Shown here one piece after another: positions 54,601 through 63,971 of a stretch of DNA of 64,000 nt. Source of the DNA: Streptomyces himalayensis subsp. himalayensis (lineage in GTDB: Bacteria > Actinomycetota > Actinomycetes > Streptomycetales > Streptomycetaceae); NCBI RefSeq assembly GCF_013778455.1, contig NZ_JACEHE010000006.1:124001-188000 (forward strand), in the 5' to 3' direction. Below the pieces are notes generated by a model. The model worked only from the letters and a program-made list of their open reading frames with translations. It did no database searches and was not told the origin of the DNA. The position numbers were made by a program, and so were the translations under genes. Each line of letters opens with the position of its first letter. The stretch's first letter is position 1.

Positions 54601-55376
54601 CGCGCACCGGCCAGGAGATGGCGCATCTGGCGGCCGAACACGAAGGCAAGCGCATCACGTACGCGGACACGCAGGCCGCACCCGTGCCGGTCATCACCTC
54701 ACCGGAGTGGTCCGGGAGTGAGTCCGGCGGGCGCCGCTACACCGCGTTCACGCTCAACACCGAACATCTGAAGCCCTGGCACACGCTCACCGGACGGCAG
54801 CACTTCTTCCTCGACCACGACTGGATCCACGAACTGGGCGAGGCGCTGCCCGTCTACCGGCCGCCGCTGGACATGAACCGCCTGTTCGGCGAGCCGCGCC
54901 TCGGCCCGGACGGCCATCGGGAGGTGACGGTCCGTTATCTGACCCCGCACAACAAGTGGTCGATCCACTCCGAGTACCAGGACAACCTGTTCATGCTGTC
55001 GCTCTCCCGTGGCGGCCAGAACATCTGGATGTCCCCGCAGGACGCGGACGCGATCGGCGTCCGGGACGACGACTGGATCGAGGCTGTCAACCGCAACGGC
55101 GTGGTCGTCGCCCGCGCGGTCGTCTCGCACAAGATGCCCGCCGGCACGGTCTACATGCACCACGCCCAGGAACGCACCGTGAGCGTCCCGAAGACGGAGA
55201 CGACCGGCAAACGGGGCGGCATCCACAACTCCCTGACCCGCGTGCTTCTCAAGCCGTCCCACCTCATCGGCGGGTACGCCCAGCTGTCGTGGGGCTTCAA
55301 CTACCTGGGCCCGACGGGCAACCAGCGCGACGAGGTGACGGTCATCCGCCGCCGCTCGCAGGAAGTGGAGTACTGA
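51681..55376 (+). CDS. narG: Respiratory nitrate reductase alpha subunit NarG
   Basis: A 1231-residue protein, normal NarG length. The FS0 cluster region is STHGVNCTGSCRWKV (His60, Cys64, Cys68, with Cys in RGCPRG later), then FSPIPAMSMVSHAGGARFM with the Mo-binding region, GTNHWFHSETIYRAF and C-terminal NKWSIHSEYQDNLFMLSLSR. It reduces nitrate to nitrite at the cytoplasmic face of the membrane using Mo-bis-MGD. GTG at 51681 follows GGGAG. First gene of narGHJI. By neighbourhood (recalled, not checked) it may be the counterpart of the Nar3 set of S. coelicolor. Confidence 0.97.
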   Translation: MTETTGTPTEPGAVLLRTGKFFRRGTAAPDLHSVQFKGGRQGDAFYRDRWSHDKVVNSTHGVNCTGSCRWKVYVKDGIITWETQETDYPSVGPDRPEYEPRGCPRGAAFSWYTYSPTRVRYPYIRAVLLGMYREAKQRLKDPVLAWADIQGDAERRRGYQRARGKGGMVRATWDEALEIVAAAHVHTIKTYGPDRIAGFSPIPAMSMVSHAGGARFMGLIGAPMLSFYDWYADLPVASPQVFGDQTDVPESGDWWDAAYLMMWGSNVPVTRTPDAHWMAEARYRGQKVVVVAPDYADNAKFADEWLHPHPGTDGALALAMGHVVLKEFFVDRETPFFADYVRKFTDLPFLVTLTERDGAYVPSKFLRASDLDQAGEGAEWKTVVLDAATGHPAVPNGSLGFRWTDSGKGRWNLDLGDISPRLTLHGTFRAMPVEVLLPRFDTEGGEHGQGRGEVMRRGVPAVRIGGPGSPLVTTVFDLLLAQYGVGRPGLPGDWPSSYEDAGAPCTPAWQEVHTSVPAAQAIRIAREFARTAEKSQGRCMILMGAGTNHWFHSETIYRAFLALLQLTGCQGRNGGGWAHYVGQEKCRPFTGWATLAGALDWQRPPRQMIGAAYWFLHTDQWRYDRFSADVHASPLGSGQFAGMTGVDCLALSARSGWMPSYPTFDKNPLDLGDVFGDPIAHVVAQLRSGELKFAVEDPDAPQNWPRVLTLWRANLLGSSAKGAEYFTKHLLGTHSSLRAEEADEGERPRDVAWRDEAPEGKLDLLLSLDFRQTSSTLLSDVVLPAATWYEKHDLSTTDMHPYVHAFSPAVDPPWQARTDFDTFHALARRLSELAVGHLGVRRDIVATALQHDTPGETAQPGGVVLDWKRGECDPVPGQTLPNLAVVERDYTAIGAKFAALGPLAEGLGLPVKGIALRPDQEVEDLKARNGVVRGGPADGRPALDTAVKAANTILALSGTTNGRLATQGFHTLEARTGQEMAHLAAEHEGKRITYADTQAAPVPVITSPEWSGSESGGRRYTAFTLNTEHLKPWHTLTGRQHFFLDHDWIHELGEALPVYRPPLDMNRLFGEPRLGPDGHREVTVRYLTPHNKWSIHSEYQDNLFMLSLSRGGQNIWMSPQDADAIGVRDDDWIEAVNRNGVVVARAVVSHKMPAGTVYMHHAQERTVSVPKTETTGKRGGIHNSLTRVLLKPSHLIGGYAQLSWGFNYLGPTGNQRDEVTVIRRRSQEVEY

Positions 55377-55377
55377 A

Positions 55378-57024
55378 ATGCCCCGTGGCGAAGCCACTAT
55401 CGGACGCGTTATGGCTCAGATCGCGATGGTCATGAATCTCGACAAGTGCATCGGCTGCCACACCTGCTCAGTGACCTGCAAGCAGGCGTGGACCAACCGC
55501 ACCGGCATGGAGTACGTCTGGTTCAACAACGTCGAGACCCGGCCAGGGCAGGGCTATCCGCGCCGGTACGAGGACCAGGAGCGGTGGCGCGGCGGCTGGG
55601 AGCTGAACAAGCGGGGCGCCCTGAAGCTCAAGGCGGGCGGCCGGTTCCGCAAGCTCGCCGGGATCTTCTCCAACCCCGTGCTGCCGGAGATCAAGGACTA
55701 CTACGAGCCCTGGACGTACGACTACCAGAACCTCACCGACGCGCCGCTCGGCGACGACTTCCCCGTGGCCCAGCCGCTGTCGCAGATCACCGGCAAGCCG
55801 ATGAAGATCGAGTGGTCCTCGAACTGGGACGACAGCCTCGCGGGCGCGCCCGAGCACGGGGATCTCGACCCGATGGTCGCCAAGGTCCGCGAACAGGCCG
55901 CCGAGAAGGTCAAGTTCGCGTTCGAGCAGACCTTCATGTTCTTCCTGCCGCGGATCTGCGAGCACTGCCTGAACCCGTCGTGCGTGGCGTCGTGCCCGTC
56001 CGGCGCCATGTACAAGCGGGCCGAGGACGGCATCGTGCTGGTCGACCAGGACCAGTGCCGCGGCTGGCGCATGTGCGTCACCGGCTGCCCGTACAAGAAG
56101 GTGTACTTCAACCACCGCACCGGCAAGGCCGAGAAGTGCCACTTCTGCTATCCGCGCGTGGAGGTGGGCCTGCCGACGGTCTGCTCGGAGACGTGCGTGG
56201 GGCGGCTGCGCTACCTCGGGGTGATGCTGTACGACGCGGACAAGGTGACGGCGGCCGCGTCCGTGAAGGACGAGAAGGCGCTGTACGAGGCCCAGTTGGG
56301 GGTGTTCCTGGATCCGGAGGATCCGGGTGTCCAGCGGGCGGCCGAGGAGGCGGGCATCGCGTACGACTGGATCGAGGCGGCACGCCGCTCCCCCGTGCAC
56401 GCCCTCATCAGCAAGTACAGGGTCGCCCTTCCGCTGCATCCCGAGTACCGCACGATGCCGATGGTCTGGTACATCCCGCCGCTGTCGCCGGTCGTGGACG
56501 CGCTGGCCGAGACGGGCTTCGACGGCGAGGAAGCGGGCAACCTCTTCGGCGCCATCGACACGCTCCGCATCCCGCTCGAGTATCTGGCGGAGCTGTTCAC
56601 GGCGGGTGATGTGGGTCCGGTACGGGCCTCGCTGGAGAAGCTCGCCGCCATGCGCTCGCACATGCGCGCGATCAACCTGGGCGATCAGCCGGACCCCTCC
56701 GTCGCCGCGTCGGTCGGCATGGAGGCGACGGAGATCGAGGCGATGTACCGGCTGCTGGCGATCGCCAAGTACGAGGAGCGCTACGTCATCCCGACCGCCG
56801 CGGTCGGCGACGCGGCCCGCCTGGAGGAGACGGCTCTCCCGGCCGAACTGCCGGACTCCTGCAGCCTCGACTTCCCCGGTGGTCCGGGCATGGGCGGTGA
56901 CGGCCCGTTCGGCCAGGACTCCGGGCGCCGGCACCTGCCGCTGGTCTCCGTGGAGAACTTCCACGTACTGGCGAAGCGGCAGACGGCCGACGAGGAGAAC
57001 GAGCTGAAGGAGCTGCCGCCGTGA
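55378..57024 (+). CDS. narH: Respiratory nitrate reductase beta subunit NarH
   Basis: A 548-residue Fe-S subunit with CIGCHTCSVTCKQAW, CEHCLNPSCVASCPSGAMYK and CRGWRMCVTGCPYKKVYFN, where Trp in place of Cys marks the [3Fe-4S] cluster, followed by CHFCYPR with CSETCVG. It carries electrons from NarI to NarG. ATG at 55378 has GGAG eight bases upstream; an internal ATG at 55411 (MAQIAMVMNLDK) matches the family start but has a weaker site. It follows narG by one base and overlaps narJ by four. Confidence 0.97.
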   Translation: MPRGEATIGRVMAQIAMVMNLDKCIGCHTCSVTCKQAWTNRTGMEYVWFNNVETRPGQGYPRRYEDQERWRGGWELNKRGALKLKAGGRFRKLAGIFSNPVLPEIKDYYEPWTYDYQNLTDAPLGDDFPVAQPLSQITGKPMKIEWSSNWDDSLAGAPEHGDLDPMVAKVREQAAEKVKFAFEQTFMFFLPRICEHCLNPSCVASCPSGAMYKRAEDGIVLVDQDQCRGWRMCVTGCPYKKVYFNHRTGKAEKCHFCYPRVEVGLPTVCSETCVGRLRYLGVMLYDADKVTAAASVKDEKALYEAQLGVFLDPEDPGVQRAAEEAGIAYDWIEAARRSPVHALISKYRVALPLHPEYRTMPMVWYIPPLSPVVDALAETGFDGEEAGNLFGAIDTLRIPLEYLAELFTAGDVGPVRASLEKLAAMRSHMRAINLGDQPDPSVAASVGMEATEIEAMYRLLAIAKYEERYVIPTAAVGDAARLEETALPAELPDSCSLDFPGGPGMGGDGPFGQDSGRRHLPLVSVENFHVLAKRQTADEENELKELPP

Positions 57025-57647
57025 CGTCCCCCGCCGTGCTGTACCAGGCCGCCGCGTACTGCCTGGGCTATCCCGACGACGAGTTCCGTGTGCGGCTGCC
57101 GCTGCTGCGGGCCGCCGCCCCCGAGCTGGGCGAATTCCTCGACCACGTGGCGGCCGAGGACCCCTCGGATCTCGCCGCCCACTACGTCAAGGTCTTCGAC
57201 TTCAAGAACCGGCACAGTCTGTATCTGAGCTGGTGGCGGGACGGGGACACGCGGCGGCGCGGCATGTCGCTGGTCCGCTTCAAGGCGACCTACCGGACGC
57301 ACGGCCTGGAGTTCACCGGCGAGGAGCTGCCCGACTTCCTGCCGGTGGTGCTGGAGTTCTCGGCGCACGCCGGACCGGTGCTGCTCAAGGAGCACCGCGG
57401 CGGCCTGGAGCTGCTGCGCCTCGCCCTCACCGACTTCGGCACGCCGTACGCGCGCGTGCTCGACGCTGTGTGTGCGACGCTGCCGGGCCCGTCCCCGAAG
57501 GACCGGGCCGAGGCGCTGGCACTGGCCCGGTCGGGCCCGCCGCGCGAGGAGGTGGGCCTGGAGCCCTTCGGGCTGATCAGAGAGCCACCCATCGGAGAGC
57601 CCCCTGTCGGAGAGCTCGGAGAGCCACTCATCGGAGAACGGTCATGA
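57021..57647 (+). CDS. narJ: Nitrate reductase assembly chaperone NarJ
   Basis: A 208-residue member of the TorD/NarJ family: LYQAAAYCLGYPDDEFRVRL, AAHYVKVFDFKNRHSLYLSW and the GDTRRRGMSLVRFKATYR segment. NarJ inserts the molybdenum cofactor into NarG and helps membrane attachment. It starts at GTG 57021 inside the narH stop and ends in narI's ATG. The last 22 residues are encoded by 15-bp repeats giving REPPIGEPPVGELGEPLIGE, a strain-variable tail. Confidence 0.93.
   Translation: MTSPAVLYQAAAYCLGYPDDEFRVRLPLLRAAAPELGEFLDHVAAEDPSDLAAHYVKVFDFKNRHSLYLSWWRDGDTRRRGMSLVRFKATYRTHGLEFTGEELPDFLPVVLEFSAHAGPVLLKEHRGGLELLRLALTDFGTPYARVLDAVCATLPGPSPKDRAEALALARSGPPREEVGLEPFGLIREPPIGEPPVGELGEPLIGERS
57581..57634 (+). 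repeat. 15-bp in-frame repeats at the narJ 3' end
   Basis: Units AGAGCCACCCATCGG, AGAGCCCCCTGTCGG, a shortened AGAGCTCGG and AGAGCCACTCATCGG encode E-P-P/L-I/V-G repeats. All changes keep the frame. The AGAG-rich array sits just before the narI start and could also affect its translation. Confidence 0.8.
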
Positions 57648-58366
57648 ACGCACTGCTGTGGGGGGTCCTGCCGTACGTCGCCTTCGTACTGCTCGTCGCG
57701 GGCACGATCTGGCGGTTCCGCTACGACAAGTTCGGCTGGACGACACGCTCGTCGCAGATCTACGAGTCGAAGCTGCTCAACATCGCGTCGCCGGTGTTCC
57801 ACTACGGCATCCTCTTCGTGCTGGTCGGCCACCTGGTGGGCCTGTTCGTTCCGGAGTCGTGGACGGACGACATCGGCCTGAACGAGCACACGTACCATCT
57901 GCTGTCGCTCTACGGCGGGACGGCGGCCGGGGTGCTGGCACTGGCCGGCATCGGGCTGCTCGTGTACCGGCGGCGCACCAAGGCCCCGGTGTTCCGCGCC
58001 ACGACGGCCAACGACAAGCTCATGTACCTGGTGCTCGTGGCCGCGCTCGTGCTGGGCATGGTCGCCAAGCTGATGCACGTCTCCGGCGAGGGCTACAACT
58101 ACCGTGAGACGATCGCCCCATGGTCCCGCAGCCTGTTCATCCTGCAGCCCAAGACGGAACTGATGGCGGGCGTGCCGGTGATGTACCAGATCCACGCGGT
58201 GGTGGGCATGGTCCTCATCGCCATGGTCCCGTTCACCCGCCTCGTGCACATGTTCAGCGCCCCGGTCCAGTACCTGTTCCGCCCGTACGTGGTGTACCGC
58301 ACCCGCGACCCGGAACAGCTGGGGGTACGGCCGGAGAGGCGGGGGTGGGAACGGACGGGGGTGTAG
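57644..58366 (+). CDS. narI: Respiratory nitrate reductase gamma subunit NarI (cytochrome b)
   Basis: A 240-residue membrane protein with five hydrophobic helices. Axial heme His candidates are in PVFHYGILFVLVGHLVG and in the C-terminal YQIHAVVGMVLIAMVPFTRL and LVHMFSAP regions. It takes electrons from menaquinol and passes them to NarH. ATGA overlap with narJ. Last gene of the operon; a dispersed repeat follows within 15 bp. Confidence 0.95.
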   Translation: MNALLWGVLPYVAFVLLVAGTIWRFRYDKFGWTTRSSQIYESKLLNIASPVFHYGILFVLVGHLVGLFVPESWTDDIGLNEHTYHLLSLYGGTAAGVLALAGIGLLVYRRRTKAPVFRATTANDKLMYLVLVAALVLGMVAKLMHVSGEGYNYRETIAPWSRSLFILQPKTELMAGVPVMYQIHAVVGMVLIAMVPFTRLVHMFSAPVQYLFRPYVVYRTRDPEQLGVRPERRGWERTGV

Positions 58367-58379
58367 GTCCGCCGCCCCG

Positions 58380-58454
58380 CTGTGGGCAGTCGTTCCGCTG
58401 GGGCGATGGGGGTACCTCCCACGCCCTTAAGGCAATGGGGGAGGGTGGGCACAG
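58380..58454. repeat. 75-bp dispersed repeat, copy 1 (GGGGGTACCTCCC type)
   Basis: CGATGGGGGTACCTCCCACG followed by CCCTTAAGGCAATGGGGGAG forms a strong hairpin. The 75-bp stretch is nearly identical to 63396-63470. It lies between narI and dnaK 3' ends and may terminate both. Confidence 0.88.
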
Positions 58455-58517
58455 CGGAACCGCGCGACGGCGGGCACCGGACCAACCCCGGGCGACCCCG
58501 ACGCAGGGCACACCCGC

Positions 58518-60395
<1,878 letters not shown>

Positions 60396-60457
60396 GTCCG
60401 TCCCCTTCCGCCCAACCGGGGTTCCGCCGAACCGGGGTTTCCACTCTCAGCACAAAA

Positions 60458-60478
60458 CTTGAGTGCCTTCTTGTCAAT
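60458..60478 (-). promoter_or_regulatory. HAIR-like HspR-binding motif overlapping the dnaK promoter
   Basis: On the minus strand ATTGACA-N7-ACTCAAG resembles the HAIR consensus CTTGAGT-N7-ACTCAAG: the right half is perfect and the left matches at four of seven. TTGACA (60472-60477) could be the -35, with TGTGCT 17 bp on as -10. Predicted repression by HspR, relieved by heat shock. Confidence 0.6.
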
Positions 60479-60527
60479 CCCCGGGTTACCGGCCTCCGGG
60501 TTCGCGGGTACCCCGATCCCCCGGATA

Positions 60528-60571
60528 CGACCGTGCCGCCGTCCGGTTCGAGCCGGACGGCGGCACGGTCG
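60528..60571 (-). terminator. Terminator hairpin after osmC
   Basis: A perfect 19-bp stem (60528-60546 with 60553-60571) around TTCGAG, 20 bp past the osmC stop. One of the longest stems in the window. Confidence 0.9.
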
Positions 60572-60591
60572 AGGGGTGAACGAGCCGCTGT

Positions 60592-61020
60592 TCAGCCGAC
60601 GAGCTTCGCGTCCAGCGTGATCGTCGTGCCGGTCAGCGCCTGGCTCACCGGGCAGTTCTTCTTGGCGTCCTCGGCAGCCGAGACGAACGTGGCCTCGTCG
60701 ATGCCCGGCACCTGACCCTCGACGGTCAGATGGATGCCGGTGATGCCCGTACCGGGCTGGAAGGTCACGTCCGCGGAGGTGGTCAGCCGGGTCGGCGGGT
60801 TGCCGGCGCCGGTCAGGCCGTGGGACAGCGCCATGGAGAAGCAGCTGGAGTGGGCAGCGGCGATCAGCTCCTCGGGGCTGGTCTTGCCGTTCGCCTTCTC
60901 GGCCCGGGACGGCCAGGACACCGCCTGCTCGCCGATGCCGGAGGAGTCGAAGGTGACGACGCCGTTGCCCTCGAGCAGATTGCCTTCCCAGACGGTGTGT
61001 GCGGTGCGCGTGGTTGCCAC
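60592..61020 (-). CDS. osmC: OsmC-family peroxiredoxin
   Basis: A 142-residue OsmC-type protein with the two redox cysteines in AHSSCFSMALSHGL and KKNCPVSQAL. It reduces organic hydroperoxides by a thiol mechanism. GTG at 61020 follows AAGGGATACATC; upstream in-frame codons overlap a tandem repeat. Its neighbour dnaK also belongs to stress response, but each has its own promoter region. Confidence 0.93.
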   Translation of the reverse strand: MATTRTAHTVWEGNLLEGNGVVTFDSSGIGEQAVSWPSRAEKANGKTSPEELIAAAHSSCFSMALSHGLTGAGNPPTRLTTSADVTFQPGTGITGIHLTVEGQVPGIDEATFVSAAEDAKKNCPVSQALTGTTITLDAKLVG

Positions 61021-61091
61021 GATGTATCCCTTCAATGAGGTCCCGTGTCGTGTCCGGGTTCCGTACCTCCATCCGATCACACCCGGGCCCG

Positions 61092-61139
61092 GTGCACCCG
61101 TAAGACGGCGCACCCGTAAGACGGCGCACCCGTAAGACA
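61092..61139. repeat. Three 16-bp tandem repeats upstream of osmC
   Basis: Three adjacent units GTGCACCCGTAAGACG, GCGCACCCGTAAGACG and GCGCACCCGTAAGACA lie between osmC and the membrane phosphatase gene. They are too far upstream of osmC to be a ribosome site. Confidence 0.85.
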
Positions 61140-61171
61140 GGTCCACGGGACACCGCGGCCCCGGACCTGGG

Positions 61172-63325
61172 TCACGCCTCGCCGTCGCGCACGGCCTCGT
61201 CCCGGGCGCCCTCGTGTCCGCCCACCGGCACCTGAGGCCCGTCGCCCTCCCCCAGCCAGCGCCGGAAGACCTTGTGCAGCTGTTCGGCGCCGGTCAGCTC
61301 CTGGCCGTCGTCGACCGGCGCTGAGAGCGCGTACGGCGAGAGCACGAAAGGCTGGTTCTGTGCGCCGCCGAGCCCGCCGTGCGAGCCGATCTGCTCCTCG
61401 AAGGCGTGGACTTCGCCCTCCTCCGGGTCGTACCAGGAGTTGACCATGATGTCGGCGGCGCGCGGGAAGGAATGGGTGCGGCGTACGGCGTCGGCGGCGC
61501 CGGGCCCGAAGGCCGCGAGTGGGCCGGGGTTTCCGTCGAGCTCGTCCAGGGAGATCTCCGCGCCCCGCGCGCCGAGCAGGAGCCCGCCTCGCTCCTCGCT
61601 GCTGACGAGCACGAAGCCGATGCCCGGGTGGTTGGCGAGGGTGGAGAGCAGCGCGGGATGGCGCCGGTCGATCTCCTCCCGTGTCATGCGGTGCGGCACG
61701 TCCGGGAAGGAGATGAGCCCGAGGTTGCCGGATGCGAGCACGAGCGGTCCCGAGCGGCGGGGCGGGTGGTGCTGCCCCGCCTCCTCCTCGACGGGCCGGT
61801 GCAGCGCGGCACGGACCGCGGCCCGCGCTTCCGCACCGCTGCGCGTACGCTCGACGCGGCGCCGCACGGGCAGCCCGCATCCGGCCCTGACCAGGTCGGC
61901 GAGGGTGAGGCCGTAGCGGGCGAGGAAGGTCTCGCCGGGGCTCTGCCCGTGGTCGGAGAGCACCACGATGCGGTACGGCCGCGGGGCGTGCTCGGCGACC
62001 TTGGCGATCAGCGCGAGCGACCGGTCCAGCCGCTGGAGCACCCTCTCGGCGTCGCGGCTGCGCGGCCCGGAGTGGTGCGCCACTTCGTCGTACGCGACGA
62101 GGTCGGCGTACACCGCGCTGCGGCCGACGAGCATGTCTCCGATGACCGCGGCGACCACGACGTCCCGCTCGACGACCGTCGCGAAGGCCCGGACGAACGG
62201 ATAGAGGCCGCCGCGGGAGACGCGCGGCCGCCGCTTCGTCAGCCGGGCGTGCGTCGACTCGGCGATCTCCCGGCAGACCTCCGCGATGAACGACATGGCG
62301 GTACGGACGGCGTTGGCGGGATCGGAGAAGTACGCGAAGTAGCCGGCGCGGGAGCGGTTCTCGCGGCCGCGGCGTGCGGAGACCGAGAGGACGAGGGCGA
62401 GCTGGTCGGCGCCGCCGCTGAACAGATTGCCGCGGCTGGCGCCGTCGAGGCTGAGCAGACCTCCGTCGCCGGTGTACGCGATGGCGCGGCGCTGGAGTTC
62501 GGCGGCGCTGCTGGGGCGGTTGCAGACCATGACCTCGCGGGTGTCCTTCTCGTACCAGCGGAAGGCCGGGATGTCGTGATTGGTTCCGTGCAGGATGCCG
62601 AGCTGGCTGGCGCCGGTCTGACTGGACCAGTCGGTACGCCAGGGGGTGAGCCGGTGGGTGGGTTCGCGGGGTGGCGCGTCGCAGTCGCCGTCGCTCTCCG
62701 CCACATCCTCGTCCGGGCCCTTGGCGAGCCATGAGGCGACGGTGGGCATGAGGCCCTTGCCGACGGCGTCCAGGAGCACGTCGTGGCCGACGCCGTCGAG
62801 CTGGATGAAGAGGGTGCCGGGGGTGGACGGGCAGACTCCGTCCACGGCCCGCCTGCGCCGGCGGTCGGCGAGCCGGTAGAGCCTGCGGCGGTACGCGTCG
62901 TCGTCGCGGACGGCGAGCGCGGTGCCCGTCGCGGACGCCACGGCGGACATCACCGCGGCCACGACGACGGCGGTCTCGGGGGCGACCGTGCCGCGGCCGG
63001 ACGGGTTCAGCTGCAGGGCGAGCAGCAGCAGCGAGCCGTTGAGGAAGAACACGAGCAGCCCGAGGACGAGGGCGGGCACCAGCAGCAGCGCTCTGACGAG
63101 CAGGGGCCACACCAGGGCCGACAGCAGACCGAAGGCTCCGGCGCCGAGCGCGGCCGTGATCGCGATGTGCGTGCCGCTGTCGCCGTCGGCGGACTGCAGC
63201 CGGAAGTCGGGCAGGATCCCCGCGAGTACGAGCATGGTGACGGTGCTGACCGCCCACACGGCGATCACGCGCCACGAGGCGCTGCCGATCCTCCGCCACC
63301 GCCAGTCCGCCACGCCCTGCTTCAC
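61172..63325 (-). CDS. Membrane protein with holin-like helices and alkaline-phosphatase-superfamily domain
   Basis: A 717-residue protein. Residues about 15-150 hold four hydrophobic helices resembling the phage-holin-4 (YvlD) family. Residues about 165-680 belong to the type I phosphodiesterase/nucleotide pyrophosphatase group. Metal and active-site motifs are FIQLDGVGHDVLLDA, QTGASQLGILHGTNHD (nucleophile Thr or Ser), YDEVAHHSGPRSRDAERVLQ, VLSDHGQSPGETFL and IGSHGGLGG. It probably hydrolyses a phosphodiester at the membrane. Despite the holin-like part it is not a prophage gene, and its substrate is unknown. Confidence 0.82.
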   Translation of the reverse strand: MKQGVADWRWRRIGSASWRVIAVWAVSTVTMLVLAGILPDFRLQSADGDSGTHIAITAALGAGAFGLLSALVWPLLVRALLLVPALVLGLLVFFLNGSLLLLALQLNPSGRGTVAPETAVVVAAVMSAVASATGTALAVRDDDAYRRRLYRLADRRRRRAVDGVCPSTPGTLFIQLDGVGHDVLLDAVGKGLMPTVASWLAKGPDEDVAESDGDCDAPPREPTHRLTPWRTDWSSQTGASQLGILHGTNHDIPAFRWYEKDTREVMVCNRPSSAAELQRRAIAYTGDGGLLSLDGASRGNLFSGGADQLALVLSVSARRGRENRSRAGYFAYFSDPANAVRTAMSFIAEVCREIAESTHARLTKRRPRVSRGGLYPFVRAFATVVERDVVVAAVIGDMLVGRSAVYADLVAYDEVAHHSGPRSRDAERVLQRLDRSLALIAKVAEHAPRPYRIVVLSDHGQSPGETFLARYGLTLADLVRAGCGLPVRRRVERTRSGAEARAAVRAALHRPVEEEAGQHHPPRRSGPLVLASGNLGLISFPDVPHRMTREEIDRRHPALLSTLANHPGIGFVLVSSEERGGLLLGARGAEISLDELDGNPGPLAAFGPGAADAVRRTHSFPRAADIMVNSWYDPEEGEVHAFEEQIGSHGGLGGAQNQPFVLSPYALSAPVDDGQELTGAEQLHKVFRRWLGEGDGPQVPVGGHEGARDEAVRDGEA

Positions 63326-63395
63326 CTCACGTCCTGCCCCGCCCGGAACGGACGGTCGATGTCCAGCCTTTCACAGCCGGGTAAGGGGCTGACCG

Positions 63396-63470
63396 TTGTG
63401 GGCAAACGTTCCGCAGGGGCGATGGGGGTACCTCCCATGCCCTTAAGGCAATGGGGGAGGGTGGGCACAA
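63396..63470. repeat. 75-bp dispersed repeat, copy 2 (GGGGGTACCTCCC type)
   Basis: Nearly identical to copy 1: both carry CGATGGGGGTACCTCCCA, then GCCCTTAAGGCAATGGGGGA and GGGTGGGCACA. Located upstream of the membrane phosphatase gene and 57 bp past the stop of the recombinase-like gene. Probably a terminator-like mobile repeat. Confidence 0.88.
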
Positions 63471-63527
63471 CCCTCGACGGCGGGGGCCGTGAAACGTCTG
63501 GTCGGCCACCGGCTACGGCGGCCGACC

Positions 63528-63971
63528 TCAGCAGCCGTCGTACCCCGCCGTCGGCATCGACAGCCGGCGGTGGATCCGCGCCTTCATCTCCGCGTCGTAC
63601 GCCGGTTCGACCAGACCCGCCGTCTCCAGACGCACCCCCCGGCGAGCGCACTCGGCGGTGAACTCGTCCACGGACTGGAGAGCGCGCTCCAGCACGCGTC
63701 GGCTCGGTACGACGAACAGGTCCACCAGTCCCGCGTCGACGTCCGCCCACAGCGCGCGGTGGTCGGGGCGGAGGCCGTGCACGACCAGTTCACGGGTGAC
63801 GACGTAGCCGTGCTCGGCGGCCCAGCGGGCGCACATCGCATGCTGGCTGCGCGAGTCCACCAGGAAAGGGTCGGCGTCGAGCTCCTCGAGAGGAGTCAGG
63901 CTCGCGATCGCCGTGACACGTACGCTGGGCACGCGGTCGGCAGCGCTCACCGCGTCCTCCATGGCGTCCAC
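63528..63971 (-). CDS. Degenerate serine-recombinase (resolvase) fold protein
   Basis: A 147-residue protein whose layout matches the N-terminal resolvase domain: DSRSQHAMCARWAAEHGYVV, RPDHRALWADVDAGLVDLFV and VPSRRVLERALQSVDEFTAE, then CARRGVRLETAGL. In active recombinases the first strand reads Y.RVST, with the nucleophile Ser after Arg. Here that place reads TAIASLTPLE, so the Arg and probably the catalytic Ser are lost. It has no DNA-binding C-terminal domain. It may be a regulatory or structural relic. Start is GTG 63971 or ATG 63962. Confidence 0.6.
   Translation of the reverse strand: MDAMEDAVSAADRVPSVRVTAIASLTPLEELDADPFLVDSRSQHAMCARWAAEHGYVVTRELVVHGLRPDHRALWADVDAGLVDLFVVPSRRVLERALQSVDEFTAECARRGVRLETAGLVEPAYDAEMKARIHRRLSMPTAGYDGC

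Noticed and set aside
60396..60480. CIRCE (HrcA) element upstream of dnaK
   Set aside because: No TTAGCACTC-N9-GAGTGCTAA-like repeat is present; the only inverted repeat fits the HAIR pattern better.
61172..63325. Prophage remnant suggested by holin-like helices
   Set aside because: No lysin, tail, integrase or attachment sites are nearby, and the holin-like part is fused to a large hydrolase domain.
63528..63971. Active resolvase of a mobile element
   Set aside because: The catalytic Arg-Val-Ser strand and the DNA-binding domain are missing, and no inverted repeats or transposase lie around it.
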